A stretch of DNA of 64,000 bases from CAZYFH01 sp965249175 (GTDB lineage: Bacteria; Acidobacteriota; Vicinamibacteria; Vicinamibacterales; UBA8438). Below the pieces are notes generated by a model. It did not search any database, was not told where the DNA came from, and saw only the letters and a program-made list of their open reading frames with translations. The translations under genes and the position numbers were made by a program. Positions 6,764-16,884 of the stretch are shown one piece after another. The first letter of the stretch is position 1; every line of letters starts with the position of its first letter. The stretch covers positions 4,154,001-4,218,000 of the forward strand of contig OZ252227.1 of assembly GCA_965249175.1 (NCBI GenBank), in the 5' to 3' direction.

Positions 6764-9319
6764 GCGCGGCGGGTGGCGCACGTTAGGCTGGGCGGTGTGG
6801 AGCAGGCGAAGGAGCGGTGGCGTGAGGGGCGCTCGTTCGCTTGGCTGGACGACCTCCGGAGCGATCTGCGGTTTGGCCTCCGCGGCCTGGCGCGGAACCC
6901 CGGCTTCACGGCCACGGCGGTGCTGGTGCTCTCGATTGGTATCGGCGGCACCGCGGCGATGTTCAGTGTCACGAACGCGCTCCTCTACCGCCCGTTTCCG
7001 GCACCCAACCCTGAGCAACTCGTGGTTGTCGCGCAGCTCGACGAGCACGACGCCACCTTCCCGCACTACCTGTCGTATCCCGAGTATCTGGACTACCGGG
7101 ACCGGAACCAGGTCTTCGAGAGCCTGGCCGCCCACGGCGTGAACAGAGAGGTGCTGTCCGTGGGTGGCGTGGGCGAACCCGTCTGGATCGACTACGTCAG
7201 TCGCGACTTCTTCGAAGTGCTACGGGTGGACCCAGTCCTCGGCCGGACCTTTCTGCCTGACGAGGGACACCAACCCGGTGACGAGGCCGTCGCCGTCCTG
7301 TCCCATCGCGCGTGGCACACCCGCTTCGGCGGGGACCCGTCGGTGGTGGGAAGCGCCGTCCGACTCGGGATGACCGAGCACACCGTGATCGGCGTCCTGC
7401 CGGAATCGTTCGTGTTCGGTGACGACGGGTACACAGCCGAGCTATATGTCCCAGCGAGCCAGGGTGGACTGGTGAGAGGTGATCGAGGCGGCGTCCTCAG
7501 CGACCGCACACGCGAAGAATTCCAGCTGATCGGTCGCCTGCGGCCGGGCGTCACCGTGGCCGAAGCCCGCGCGAACCTGAGCGTGCTGACGACGGCGCTG
7601 GCGGCCGAGTATCCAGACGCGATGGAGCACAGCGAGCTCTGGGTCGAGCCGGAACGACTCGCGCGGGCCGGGATGGGGTTGGCCACCACCATGACGCTCA
7701 TGCTGACCATGCTCATGGCGCTGGCCGCACTCGTCCTGCTGATCGCCTGCGCCAATGTCGCGACGTTGCTGATCAGCCGAGGCCTCAGCCGACAGCGGGA
7801 GATCGCGTTGCGCGCGGGTCTCGGCGCGACGCGTCTGCGTCTGATGCGACAGTTGCTCACCGAAAGTCTCCTGCTCGCGCTGCTTGGCGGACTGGGTGGA
7901 GCGCTCGCGTCTCTCTGGGTGACGGAGCTACTCAGCACAGTCGACTTCGGGGCGCCGCTCGGTGGTGGGATCTTCTTCGATCTGCATATGGATTGGCGGG
8001 TGTTCGCGTTCACTGCCCTCGCCGCGACACTGACCGGCCTCATCGCGGGCTTCGCGCCGGCGCTCCGGGCCTCACGGGTGGACCTGATCCGCGCGATCGG
8101 GACCGGCGGCCGCGGCGCCAGCGCGGGTGCCATGGGACAGCGTCTGACGAGCGGGTTGGTCGTGCTCCAGGTCGCGATGTCGCTGGTGCTGCTGGTCTGT
8201 GCCGGTCTGTTCGTTCGCAGCGGGCAGGGTGCCGCAACCCTCGACGTCGGGTTCCGGACCGACCATGTGCTGCTGGCCACGGTCGATCCCCTCGCGCAGG
8301 GGTACGCGCCGGAACGCGCAGGCGGCTTCTTGCGCGAGATCGCGAGTGAGGTCACAGCCCTGCCCGGCGTCAACTCGGCGAGCTGGGCTCGGCAGCCCCT
8401 GCAGACGCTGATCAATCCCTCGAGCCTGCGGGTGGCCACGCTGGACGGCGGCGCCATCCCCGAGTCCGACCCCGTCTCGGTCTACACAAACGATGTCGAC
8501 CCCGCGTTCTTCGACACGGTCGCTCTCCGGATCATCGAGGGCCGCGGCTTCCGGGACGAAGACGCCAACGGCGACCGCGCCGTGGCGGTGATCAGTGAAA
8601 AGGCGGCGCGGCGGTTCTGGCCCGATCAAGACCCGCTTGGCAGACGGTTCTTCCGCCCGGCGGCGCCAGAGCGACCGTTCGAGGTCATCGGGATCGTGCG
8701 CGACGCGTACCTCTCGTACAACACCATTGAGCTACCCGCCGTCGTCCTCTTGCCGTTCGGCCAACGTCTGTCCGCGGGCGCGACGCTCCACGTCCATACC
8801 GAGGGACCGCCAACGACGCTTGCGTCGGCGGTGACCGAGGCGATGCGCAGGCGCGACCCGACCCTGGCGATCTATAGCGTCACCAGCATGGACAGGAATC
8901 TGTACAACAGTGCCATTCCCACGTTCACCCGGATGGGGGCCAGAGTGATCGGCGCGTTTGGCGCCCTCGGTGTGCTCCTGGCCGCGGTAGGGCTCTACGG
9001 CGTCATGGCGTACTCGGTCACGCAGCGGATGCAGGAGTTCGGCATTCGCACTGCGCTCGGGGCGACCGCTGCTGGGATCGTCCGGTTGGCGCTCGGTCGA
9101 GCCATGACCCTGACCGGGATCGGGCTGGCGTTGGGATGCCTGGCAGCCGCGGGCCTGATGCCGCTCACCACAGGCTTCCTGGTTGACGTCAACCCGACGG
9201 ACCCGGTCGTGTTTGGGGTGACGGGACTCCTGCTGGCCGGCGTGGCCCTCGTCGCCTGCCTGGTGCCGTCCCGACGCGCCGCGACGGCTGACCCGCTCGC
9301 GACCCTGAACGTGGACTAG

Positions 9320-10592
9320 TAGGTGGTCACGGCTATTGGGTGGCGAGCTTGGCTGGGACACGCTGCGTCCGATCCCGCGCCGGGACACCTCAGATCGGTC
9401 CTGACTGACGCCACAGGGTTTAGCCGGGCTCACCATCGCCTATCTGGTGGCGCTAACGGCGTTGTTCGGTACAAGCATTGTCACCGGCGGCGCCGGCTTC
9501 TAGGAGGACCGTCGGCCCGGCTGACGTGGCCCACACAATAAATGCAAAGGTGGCGGTTGCCCAGGTCAACGATCACGCCTGCGCCGTCAGTCGCTACTGG
9601 GCCTTCACCGAAGCCGCCACTCGGCGGGTAGGTCCGTCGTTGGAAACAGCGTGAGTGGGGATAGGTCCCGATCAACGCCGAAGGGTAGAGCTATCCGCTC
9701 GAGTGTTCTGGTGTTCCAATGAGGATCATCGCGTCGACCAAAACTCTGCCGCGATCGTCGACCTGACGCGCAGGCGAAGTCGACCGCGATCGCGATGCGA
9801 CGGAGCCAAGCGGTAACGTACGGCAGGCGATGCATCCTCGGCCGGCGTCCAATCAGTCTGGGGGCGTCCCCTACCCGGACCCCGCACAGATTGTTCACGT
9901 GGCGGCGACCCGCCCGGACCAGGAGTTCGGCGGCTTCCTCACACACATTCAGTTACCGCCGCTGCAGCGTGAGCCGCATCGTTTGAGCCCTCGCCGGCTA
10001 TTCGCCCAGCACCTTCACCTGGATCGGTCCTGACGGTCCGCGGGTCCTTCCGGCTCTGACTGCCTCCCCGTCGTTGTTTCCGCTCTTGCGCACTGCGGCG
10101 TTTCAGGGACGGCTCTTCAGCGATGTCGACGCCCAGCCCTACATGCCGGTGAACGCCTCGCCGAAGCGGCGCAGCGGTCAATCTCTTATTAACGTCCCAG
10201 AGGTCTTCAAACAAGAAGAGAAGAGAGCCAGCGCGGGACTGCCAGGACACGATTCGTGTGAACCGCGGTTCTCATCTCAGTCCCAAGTCAACAGGAGTGC
10301 TGAAATGCTTGGGCTGGCTCAAACGGGGGGGCTCTCACAGCTGAGCCGACGGCGACACCAATAGCTCCTGACCCGTCGCCAAAGGGTAGAGCGATCAGCC
10401 AACCACTGGCGTCGTCTAGACTACGGCGTTTTCAAGGAATAAACGTGAACGACGGGGCCGGGTTCTTCCGCGGGCGAGTCTACACGGGTTGGCAGGGCAG
10501 GCAGAAGCGACTCAACGGCTGCTCAGTTGTCAGCGGGCCTGCAGTTCTCACTCGGCGGTCCCAGGCACCGTTCGGCGGCGACGACGCAACCG
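9320..10592. other. Long region with no supportable gene
   Basis: About 1.27 kb separates the ADOP gene from the convergent ABC operon. No frame has a recognisable domain, and the short frames lack ribosome binding sites. Bases 9411-9504 would encode one isolated transmembrane segment ending GTSIVTGGAGF and a stop, perhaps the tail of a lost membrane protein. The region also holds one clear copy of the dispersed repeat (9659-9696) and a possible decayed copy near 10361-10402 (AATAGCTCC and AAAGGGTAGAGC). It looks like eroded coding DNA. Confidence 0.5.
9659..9696 (+). repeat. Copy B of the dispersed ~40-bp repeat
   Basis: GGATAGGTCCCG, then ACGCCGAAGGG, then AGCTATCC. The ends GGATAG and CTATCC pair as a stem. 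Compared with copy D (AGATAG/CTATCT) both arms differ in a compensating way. Confidence 0.6.
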
Positions 10593-11669
10593 TCAGTCAG
10601 TGCCGTAGTCGATCTCGATGCGCCGCGAAGCCACGGTCGCCACCCACAGGACGAACGCCGTCACGATGAGCAGGCCGAGAACAGCAGCGAGTGTTGACGG
10701 CGGGGCCGCTGGACGCATGAGGAGCTGGATAAACAACGGTGCGCCGTCGTCGAGCGGCACCGGTACAGGGGTGAGCGCTTGCACGTAGTAGAGGACGCTC
10801 ACCTTCTGCAGCATTGCCGGCAAGAAGCCGTTGATGCTCTCCCAGAATAACAGCGCAGCGGCCGGCACAATCGGGTTGCGGAGCAGCAGTCCGGCGGCGA
10901 GAAACACGCTGCCGTAACCGACGCAGCCGAGCACGGTCGCGGCGCAGTACGAGAAGAGGTGTGACAGGCCCGGGGTTGGCCAGAAGGCGGCGAGCTCGGA
11001 CGGTTCCTGCGGCCAGAGCATCACAAGAAAGCAGAGGCCCGCGCCGACCGTGAAGATGGTGGTCGCGGCCACCAGCCCGGCGACATACTTGCCGAGCAGC
11101 AGCACGTCGCGGCGCGCCGGTGCGAGGAACCAGTAGTGCAGCGTCTTGTCCAGCATCTCGCCGCGAATCAGGTTCATGAAGATTCCGAGACAGCCGAAAA
11201 AGACCGCCAGCCGCAGGTGAAAATACTGGAAGACTGCGGCGAAAATCGTGCGGTCCTCGACGAAGTCCGAGATCGGCCGTTCGTTCTTGCGCACGAGGAG
11301 GCCCGCCTCGAACTGCAGCCGCCACCGGCTCGTGCCATCGTAGTAGGTCATGGAGCGGCGCTCCGGGATCGTGGTGCCATTGTCCCGCGTGCGCATCGGC
11401 CTCGTGTCGTCGGAGATCGGCTCGCCGGCGCGCAGCAATACCGCATCCGGCGTCTCTCCCTCGCGAATGCCCTGGATCAGGTGAAGCGCCGTCACGTCGT
11501 CGGCGTAGGCGGCGCGGCTCACCGTGATCTCGACACCGTGGCCGAAGAAGATCACGGCCGGAAACAAGGCCAGCACGTACACCCACAGGCTCCGGCGGGC
11601 GAAGAACACCCGGCGCAGTTGCAGACCGGCGATCAGACGCACCTGGCGCAGGCGGGCGGCGAGACTCAC
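10593..11669 (-). CDS. ABC transporter permease (ABC-2-like)
   Basis: The 358-residue membrane protein has an N-terminal transmembrane helix after a basic stretch (RRVFFARRSLWVYVLALFP), a periplasmic-like soluble region of roughly 110 residues, then a cluster of about five to six hydrophobic segments and a short C-terminal tail. This matches ABC-2-type permeases with a large extracytoplasmic loop. Its ATG overlaps the stop of the ATPase gene upstream (4 bases), so it is the last gene of a coupled operon starting at 17454. It presumably forms a transporter with that ATPase. The substrate cannot be deduced. Confidence 0.75.
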   Translation of the reverse strand: MSLAARLRQVRLIAGLQLRRVFFARRSLWVYVLALFPAVIFFGHGVEITVSRAAYADDVTALHLIQGIREGETPDAVLLRAGEPISDDTRPMRTRDNGTTIPERRSMTYYDGTSRWRLQFEAGLLVRKNERPISDFVEDRTIFAAVFQYFHLRLAVFFGCLGIFMNLIRGEMLDKTLHYWFLAPARRDVLLLGKYVAGLVAATTIFTVGAGLCFLVMLWPQEPSELAAFWPTPGLSHLFSYCAATVLGCVGYGSVFLAAGLLLRNPIVPAAALLFWESINGFLPAMLQKVSVLYYVQALTPVPVPLDDGAPLFIQLLMRPAAPPSTLAAVLGLLIVTAFVLWVATVASRRIEIDYGTD

Positions 11670-12598
11670 GCTCCACCCCCGATCAAATACCTGTAGAGCG
11701 CGTCGACGTTCTCGTCCGCCGCCATGACGCTCTCGATCGGGTGACCGTTCAGGGCAAGGCGTTGCAGCGTGCGCGAGAACTCGCTTTGGTTGCGGGTCAT
11801 GACGAGGAGGCCGAGCCGGTCTTCATGAATCTGCACCTGGGTCACGTGGTCTTGTTCGAACAGCAGCGCCGCCACGGCCGACGCCCGCTTGCACCGGACG
11901 AGGTATTGCCTCGGGTGCTCGTCGATTTCGTCACGCACGCCCCGCACCCCGCCCTCGGCGATGATCGTGCCGTTGGCGACGAGAATCACGTGGTCGGAGA
12001 TAACGTCGACTTCGTGCAGCACATGACTCGAGATGACGACGTGACGGCCGCGCGCGGCGAGCTTCTCGAACAGCGCGATGGTCTCGGCGCGCACAAGCGG
12101 GTCGAGGCCGTTGAGCGGCTCATCGAGGATCAGGACCTTCGGGTCGTGGGCGATCGCCTGGGCCAGCCGGATGCGCTGCCGCATACCCTTCGAGTATCCG
12201 GCGATCTTGCGCTCAGCGGCGTCGGTAAGGTCGAGTTGCTCGATGGCGTTCCGTGCGAGCTCGTGGGCGTCCTTGACGGTCCGACCGGCGAGCCGCAGCG
12301 CAGTGGAGACGAATTCGAAACCGGTCGCGCCGCGGGGGGACGAGTCGTACTGGGTCGCGTAGCCAACGACCCGCATCAGCTCCTCGGGGTTGCGCGGAGA
12401 GATGCCGCACACGGAGATGGTGCCGCGGTCAGGGGCGATCAACCCGGTCATCAGGTTCATCAGCGTGGTCTTGCCCGATCCGTTCGGACCCACGAGACTG
12501 CTGATGCCGGGAGGAATGCGTAGGCTGACACGATTGACGCCGAGCACTTCGCCGTAGAAGCGCGACACGCCATCGAAGACGATGTCGCGTTCGATCAC
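11666..12598 (-). CDS. ABC transporter ATP-binding protein
   Basis: The 310-residue protein has Walker A GPNGSGKTT, Q-loop region VVGYATQYDSS, signature YSKGMRQRI, Walker B VLILDEPLNGLD and the H-loop VVISSHVLHEV, followed by a C-terminal accessory region as in CcmA/NatA-type ATPases. The GTG start is chosen because it overlaps the TGA of the preceding permease (GTGA) and the protein then begins with the normal strand VIERDIVFDGVSRFYG. In-frame residues further upstream fall inside the permease gene. It pairs with the permease at 10593. Confidence 0.9.
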   Translation of the reverse strand: MIERDIVFDGVSRFYGEVLGVNRVSLRIPPGISSLVGPNGSGKTTLMNLMTGLIAPDRGTISVCGISPRNPEELMRVVGYATQYDSSPRGATGFEFVSTALRLAGRTVKDAHELARNAIEQLDLTDAAERKIAGYSKGMRQRIRLAQAIAHDPKVLILDEPLNGLDPLVRAETIALFEKLAARGRHVVISSHVLHEVDVISDHVILVANGTIIAEGGVRGVRDEIDEHPRQYLVRCKRASAVAALLFEQDHVTQVQIHEDRLGLLVMTRNQSEFSRTLQRLALNGHPIESVMAADENVDALYRYLIGGGA

Positions 12599-13452
12599 GA
12601 CACCACCTGCACTGGGCGCAGGCGTCGCTCGATGACGGCGATGAGCGCGACAACCATCACGGCGAGGGCAATCACGCATGCCCCCGTGCCGGGCCCCGGC
12701 GCCGGGTCGAGGCCGAGCATCGAGCGCCACACCTGATCCATCGCGCGCGCGGGGTTGAACGCCGCGGCCCACTGTACGCGCAGGATCTCATTGGTCAACT
12801 CGGCGGCCCCCGCCATGAGGAAGAACACCGCCAGCACCAGCGCGCCGCCGACAGCGCGCCACTTGACGTACGCCGAGCAGGCCAGCGCCACGAGCCCGAC
12901 GAGCACAATCCACAGCAGGAAGCCGAAGAACAGGCCCAGCCCGATGCGCCAGTTTCCGCCAACCCAGCCCCAGCCGGCGATACCCGACTGCATGAAGAAG
13001 AGCAGCAAGCCCGGCACCCAGGTAACCGCCGACAGCATGCCAACCAGCGCCATCATGCGGGCAACGACGTACTCGGTGCGCGACAACGGTCGACTGAAAT
13101 AGAGAGGCAGGGCGCCGTTGCTCAAGTCGGGGGCGATAAGTCCGGGCCCAACGAGCGCCGCCAGAACGATGGCGAACACTGACTGCGTCCCCATGAAGAT
13201 CTGGAAGAAGGTGCTGTCGACGCGCAAGACTTCCGGCAGCTCGCCGAAACCGGCGAGCAGATCGGCGCGGTTGGCGACGTAGATGAACAGGGCGCAAGCG
13301 ATGGGCCAGAACATTGCCACCACCAGGACAATGATCATGAGGCGCTGATCGGCGAGCTGATGCCAGGCGAACTTGGGCAGCACCATTAGCCGTGTGCGGT
13401 GCGAGGTCAGCGGACCTTCGTAGCGTGAATACCCGTGTCTATAAACGGCCAC
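12595..13452 (-). CDS. ABC-2-type transporter permease
   Basis: The 285-residue protein opens with a short cytoplasmic segment (RHGYSRYEGPLT) usual for ABC-2 permeases of this class. About six transmembrane segments follow, with a loop LYFSRPLSRTEYVVARM between the second and third, typical of the ABC-2 family. I place the start at a GTG that overlaps the end of the upstream ATPase gene by 14 bases; a longer frame would begin inside that gene. It sits between two ATPase genes and most likely pairs with the one at 13439-14428. Confidence 0.75.
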   Translation of the reverse strand: MAVYRHGYSRYEGPLTSHRTRLMVLPKFAWHQLADQRLMIIVLVVAMFWPIACALFIYVANRADLLAGFGELPEVLRVDSTFFQIFMGTQSVFAIVLAALVGPGLIAPDLSNGALPLYFSRPLSRTEYVVARMMALVGMLSAVTWVPGLLLFFMQSGIAGWGWVGGNWRIGLGLFFGFLLWIVLVGLVALACSAYVKWRAVGGALVLAVFFLMAGAAELTNEILRVQWAAAFNPARAMDQVWRSMLGLDPAPGPGTGACVIALAVMVVALIAVIERRLRPVQVVS

Positions 13453-14428
13453 TGGCAACCATCTCCTCGGCGGGTAAGGTGCCGTCGGCCGGCGCCTGTC
13501 CAATGTGGCCGACGGCCTTGAGAAAGATCTCTTCGAGCGAATCGCGCCGGTGGCTCAGGTGGCTGACGAGCAGGTCGTGGCGGGCGGTGATCTCCCAGAC
13601 GAAATCGAGCTCGACACCGGCCGGCAACACGATGCGCCAGCGGCCGCGGCCCTCATTGACGCCTTCGACGCCGTGGTCCCGCAGCGCCGCTGCTAGGCCG
13701 CTGTCGTCGCCGGCGACCTCGAGCTCCACGAACCGCTGGTTGGCGCGGCGTTCCTCCTCGAGATCGGCGTGGTGCACGATTTGACCGTCGTTGAGGATCA
13801 CCACCTCGTCACACACCTCCTCGACGTCGCGCAGCAGATGGGAGCACAGCAGCACGTTCATACCGTGCTCCGCTTTCATTTCCGTGACCAGTGCAAGCAT
13901 GCGGCTGCGGGCCGTCGGGTCGAGGCCGTTGGTCGGCTCGTCGAGGATGACCAGATCGGGCGAGTGGATGATCGCTTGGGCGAGCTTGGCCATCTGCTTC
14001 ATGCCCACCGAGTAGGTCCCAATCTGACGATAGCGCGCCTCCCCGAGGCCGACATGGAACAGCACCTCGTGCGCCCGTTCGAGCGCCACTCGCGCGGGCA
14101 GGCCGGAGAGCTCGCCGAGGATGCGGGCCGAGCGCACCGCGGTGTGGCTGGCGACAAACGCATCCGTTTCCGGCATGTAGCCGATGCGCGCCTTGACCTG
14201 CCGCGCCTCGGCGCGGCAGTCGAGCCCAAGGATCCGCGCCGATCCGCTGGTCGCTTTGTGGAAGCCGAGGAGGGTCCGGATGAGGGTCGATTTGCCAGCG
14301 CCGTTCGGGCCTAGCAAGCCGATCGACGTGCCAGTGCCGGACACGCCGAGTCGGCAGGAAATGCCTTGCAGCACCGCCTGCCGGCCGAGCTTGACGTGGA
14401 GTTCATCGATGTCGATGACCGGTGTCAT
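13439..14428 (-). CDS. ABC transporter ATP-binding protein
   Basis: The 329-residue protein has Walker A GPNGAGKST, signature YSVGMKQMA, Walker B LVILDEPTNGLDP and H-loop VLLCSHLL. A C-terminal domain of about 100 residues follows (RRDSLEEIFLKAVG), as in drug or polysaccharide-type exporters. It follows the large anti-sigma gene by 38 bases on the same strand and is coupled to the permease at 12595. The operon thus holds two ATPase-permease pairs under one sigma/anti-sigma unit. Confidence 0.9.
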   Translation of the reverse strand: MTPVIDIDELHVKLGRQAVLQGISCRLGVSGTGTSIGLLGPNGAGKSTLIRTLLGFHKATSGSARILGLDCRAEARQVKARIGYMPETDAFVASHTAVRSARILGELSGLPARVALERAHEVLFHVGLGEARYRQIGTYSVGMKQMAKLAQAIIHSPDLVILDEPTNGLDPTARSRMLALVTEMKAEHGMNVLLCSHLLRDVEEVCDEVVILNDGQIVHHADLEEERRANQRFVELEVAGDDSGLAAALRDHGVEGVNEGRGRWRIVLPAGVELDFVWEITARHDLLVSHLSHRRDSLEEIFLKAVGHIGQAPADGTLPAEEMVASGRL

Positions 14429-14466
14429 GGGCGCCTAGCGTACCGTTTCTTCGCAGCGGATCTCGC

Positions 14467-16872
14467 CTAGAAGCTGATCTCGCCGATCGGCTGGGCGAGC
14501 AGTATGTCCAGCAGAACGCTGGTGAAGCGGGTCCGCGACGACCAGCGCACCTGGTCTGACTCGCCGGTCAGGACGATGAGCACCGGCTCGCGCAGCGCCA
14601 GTGCCGGCAGGTCGGCAATGACGGCCAGCGCCGCGAGCTCGTCGGTGACCCGGGCGGCGTTGAGCCAGACGAATCCCGAATCGTGGACGCCACTGTCGCG
14701 CGGAAACTGCCGCTGGAAGGCTGCCGATCGCACCAGTGAGCTGCCCGAGTCGCGCACGCCGATGGCGCGCGCGGCGAGCCCCTGATCCGTCGAGGCAATC
14801 AGGTAGCCGCGGTCGTAGGTCCAGTAGATCGTGATCGGGTCGGTGCTGGCCCGCAACGACGTCCACACCCGCCCGTCGATCGTTTCCTCGCCCATGATCA
14901 GGCGGTTGTTCTCTCCCGAGGCAGCGATCGCGTCGTTGGTGCGGGTGACGACGCGGCGCATCGCGTAGTCGAGCGCGCCCGGGTTGAGCACCTCGACGAC
15001 AGCGATCCAGCCTGGCATCGGAATGGCGAGCTGCTCGATCGCGATGACGAAATCGGTGCCCAGCGCGGAGGCGATGTCTCCGCCGATGCCGATCTCCGTC
15101 TCGAACCCCATCGTCTGCAGCTCGCCGAACAACTCGCTGTTGGTGCCAAGCATCGCGATCAGCTGGTCGAACGCCTCGCGCGGGTCGCGGGTCGAACCCG
15201 ACGAGGCGGCGATCGCGTCGGCCGACACGTACTCCGCCGAGCCGATCGGGCCGGGTTGGGCGATCCACGAAGCGATGCCGCTACGCGGCCCATCGAACAT
15301 GATGGTCGCCTGTGTCTCGTCACCAAGCAGGTCGCTACGCTGCTCGAGGAAGAGGTAGCTGATGTTGCGAACACCGAGGGCCGAGCCGATACCGACCTCG
15401 GGCACTTCAGTGCCAATCGCCCGGACATCGACGGCGGCAAGCCAGCCGACGCCGCGCTCGTAGCGGCGGCCGATCTCCACGGCGAACCCGGATTGCGCGC
15501 CACCGCCGAGCTGTGCCGACAGCAGCGGCAGGTTGCCGGGACTGTCGGCTACCAGCAGCAGGCCGTTGACAACCTGGACGGGAAGGTCCGCCTCATTGTC
15601 GCTGAGCGCCTGGATCGCAGCGCGCACGTCCTCTTCGCGCCCGGTTTGCACCTGCGCCATCATCAGAGGCACGACGTCGCCGTCGAGCGCGTGGCCGCTG
15701 AGGACGACGACGATCTCGTCGCCCAGCAACGGGGTGATCGATTCGACCTGCTCGAGCGCCCGGCGCATCGACTCGGCCTGTGTCGACGACCAGAGGGCGG
15801 CGAGCGACTCGTTGGCCAGGGCGCGCTGGTCGAAAAGCGATATGGCCTCGGACAGGGTGCCCACGAGGTTCGGGATGGCGAAGTAGGCGATCGCGTTGTT
15901 GGGCAACAACGGCAACAGATGGGCCTGGCGCCGCAGGCTCGCGGTGCTGGCGATGCGCTCCTCGAGGCGGGCCAGGTCGCCGAGCAGGGCAAAATAGCCC
16001 TCCGCGCCGCTGCTCCACGAGACCGCTTCTTGGACGCTGACGCCGCCCAGCGCCACGGCGGAGGCGGCCTGCTGGCCCGGGCCGAGCAACGCTTCGAAAC
16101 CGGGCTGCGCGACCTCTACGGAACCCTCGACGACCGAGACCAGTGAACCTGCGGTGCCGCTCGATACCGCAAAGACCGTGCCCTTGACCAAAGCGGTCGA
16201 ATCGCGTGTGACTACACGCAGCCGTCCGGCTCCCTGATCGGCGGCCTCGACGACGATGTCGCCACGCTCGAGACGAATGGTGTTGCCGCTCCAGGCACCG
16301 GCGACTGACAGCTCGGTGCGCTCATTTATCTCGACGAACGAGCCGTCGTCGAGGCGCAGCACGGCGATCGAGCCCGCGGCGGTGCGCAGCGACTGGCGGT
16401 CGGCGAGTTCGTAGCCGGCGCCGGCGGCGCCCGAGTCCAGGTTCACCATGGTCCCCGAGACCGAGACCACAGTGGCACGCGGCCCCGACGGTGCGAAGGC
16501 GGTGTCGATCGCGCCGCGGCCGCCATACAGAATCGCACACACCAGGCTGGCGGCGATCGCCCAGCGCATCCATGGCCGGCGCGTCGCGACCGGGTGGGGA
16601 AACTCGACGAGCTTGCGCGTGCCCCTGACCTCGGCCAGGGCGTGGCGGCAATCGACACAGCGAGAGATGTGGTCGTCGACCAGCAGCCGGCGGGCGTCGT
16701 TGAGGCGCCCCCCAGCGTAGGGCACCAGGTCCGGGCGGAATGCCTCGCAGGCCGGCGACATCGACGCAACGAGCTGTTTCCACACCCGTTCCCGGGCTGC
16801 CGCGATCTCGTCGGGAGAGGTGCCATCGCAGCGCATCTCGTCGAGCAGGCTATCGAAACGTTCGTCGTTCAT
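14467..16872 (-). CDS. Large membrane anti-sigma-like protein: zinc finger, TM, FecR domain, DUF3352-like region
   Basis: The 801-residue protein has, in order: a cytoplasmic zf-HC2-type motif (His68, Cys72, Cys75); one transmembrane helix at about 101-117; a FecR-like domain at about 155-256 (LERGDIVVEA, ALVKGTVFAVSSG, SVVEGSVEV); and a long region to the C-terminus resembling DUF3352 proteins (ALREPVLIVLTGESDQV near the end). A zinc finger facing the cytoplasm and a FecR domain outside suggest an anti-sigma factor that senses an envelope signal. It lies 12 bases after the ECF sigma gene. The large C-terminal part may bind the transporter or its substrate; that is inference. Confidence 0.7.
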   Translation of the reverse strand: MNDERFDSLLDEMRCDGTSPDEIAAARERVWKQLVASMSPACEAFRPDLVPYAGGRLNDARRLLVDDHISRCVDCRHALAEVRGTRKLVEFPHPVATRRPWMRWAIAASLVCAILYGGRGAIDTAFAPSGPRATVVSVSGTMVNLDSGAAGAGYELADRQSLRTAAGSIAVLRLDDGSFVEINERTELSVAGAWSGNTIRLERGDIVVEAADQGAGRLRVVTRDSTALVKGTVFAVSSGTAGSLVSVVEGSVEVAQPGFEALLGPGQQAASAVALGGVSVQEAVSWSSGAEGYFALLGDLARLEERIASTASLRRQAHLLPLLPNNAIAYFAIPNLVGTLSEAISLFDQRALANESLAALWSSTQAESMRRALEQVESITPLLGDEIVVVLSGHALDGDVVPLMMAQVQTGREEDVRAAIQALSDNEADLPVQVVNGLLLVADSPGNLPLLSAQLGGGAQSGFAVEIGRRYERGVGWLAAVDVRAIGTEVPEVGIGSALGVRNISYLFLEQRSDLLGDETQATIMFDGPRSGIASWIAQPGPIGSAEYVSADAIAASSGSTRDPREAFDQLIAMLGTNSELFGELQTMGFETEIGIGGDIASALGTDFVIAIEQLAIPMPGWIAVVEVLNPGALDYAMRRVVTRTNDAIAASGENNRLIMGEETIDGRVWTSLRASTDPITIYWTYDRGYLIASTDQGLAARAIGVRDSGSSLVRSAAFQRQFPRDSGVHDSGFVWLNAARVTDELAALAVIADLPALALREPVLIVLTGESDQVRWSSRTRFTSVLLDILLAQPIGEISF

Positions 16873-16884
16873 GGTGTGTCTCCC

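Larger units (their letters stand above)
5192..9319 (+). pseudogene. ADOP-type duplicated MacB/FtsX permease, interrupted by IS-A
   Basis: The first 47 codons (5192-5334) encode the cytoplasmic N-terminus typical of acidobacterial ADOP permeases (ERLERELDAELRAHL, AGMPPAEARR). The remainder (6772-9319) encodes two MacB-type periplasmic domains and FtsX cores, for example FGLRGLARNPGFTATAVLV, LIACANVATLLISRGLSRQ and FGIRTALGATAAGIV. Removing the 1429-bp element and one copy of its 8-bp duplication rejoins the frame exactly (AEARR-VAHVRLGGVEQ) and gives an uninterrupted 896-residue protein. The gene is therefore otherwise undamaged. ADOP proteins are presumed efflux or envelope permeases lacking a dedicated ATPase gene nearby; the substrate is unknown. 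A separate downstream product could be made only by internal initiation. Confidence 0.85.

Noticed and set aside
9605..9946. A 113-codon minus-strand frame in the gene-poor region
   Set aside because: No ribosome binding site, no recognisable family, and composition like other chance frames in this GC-rich DNA.
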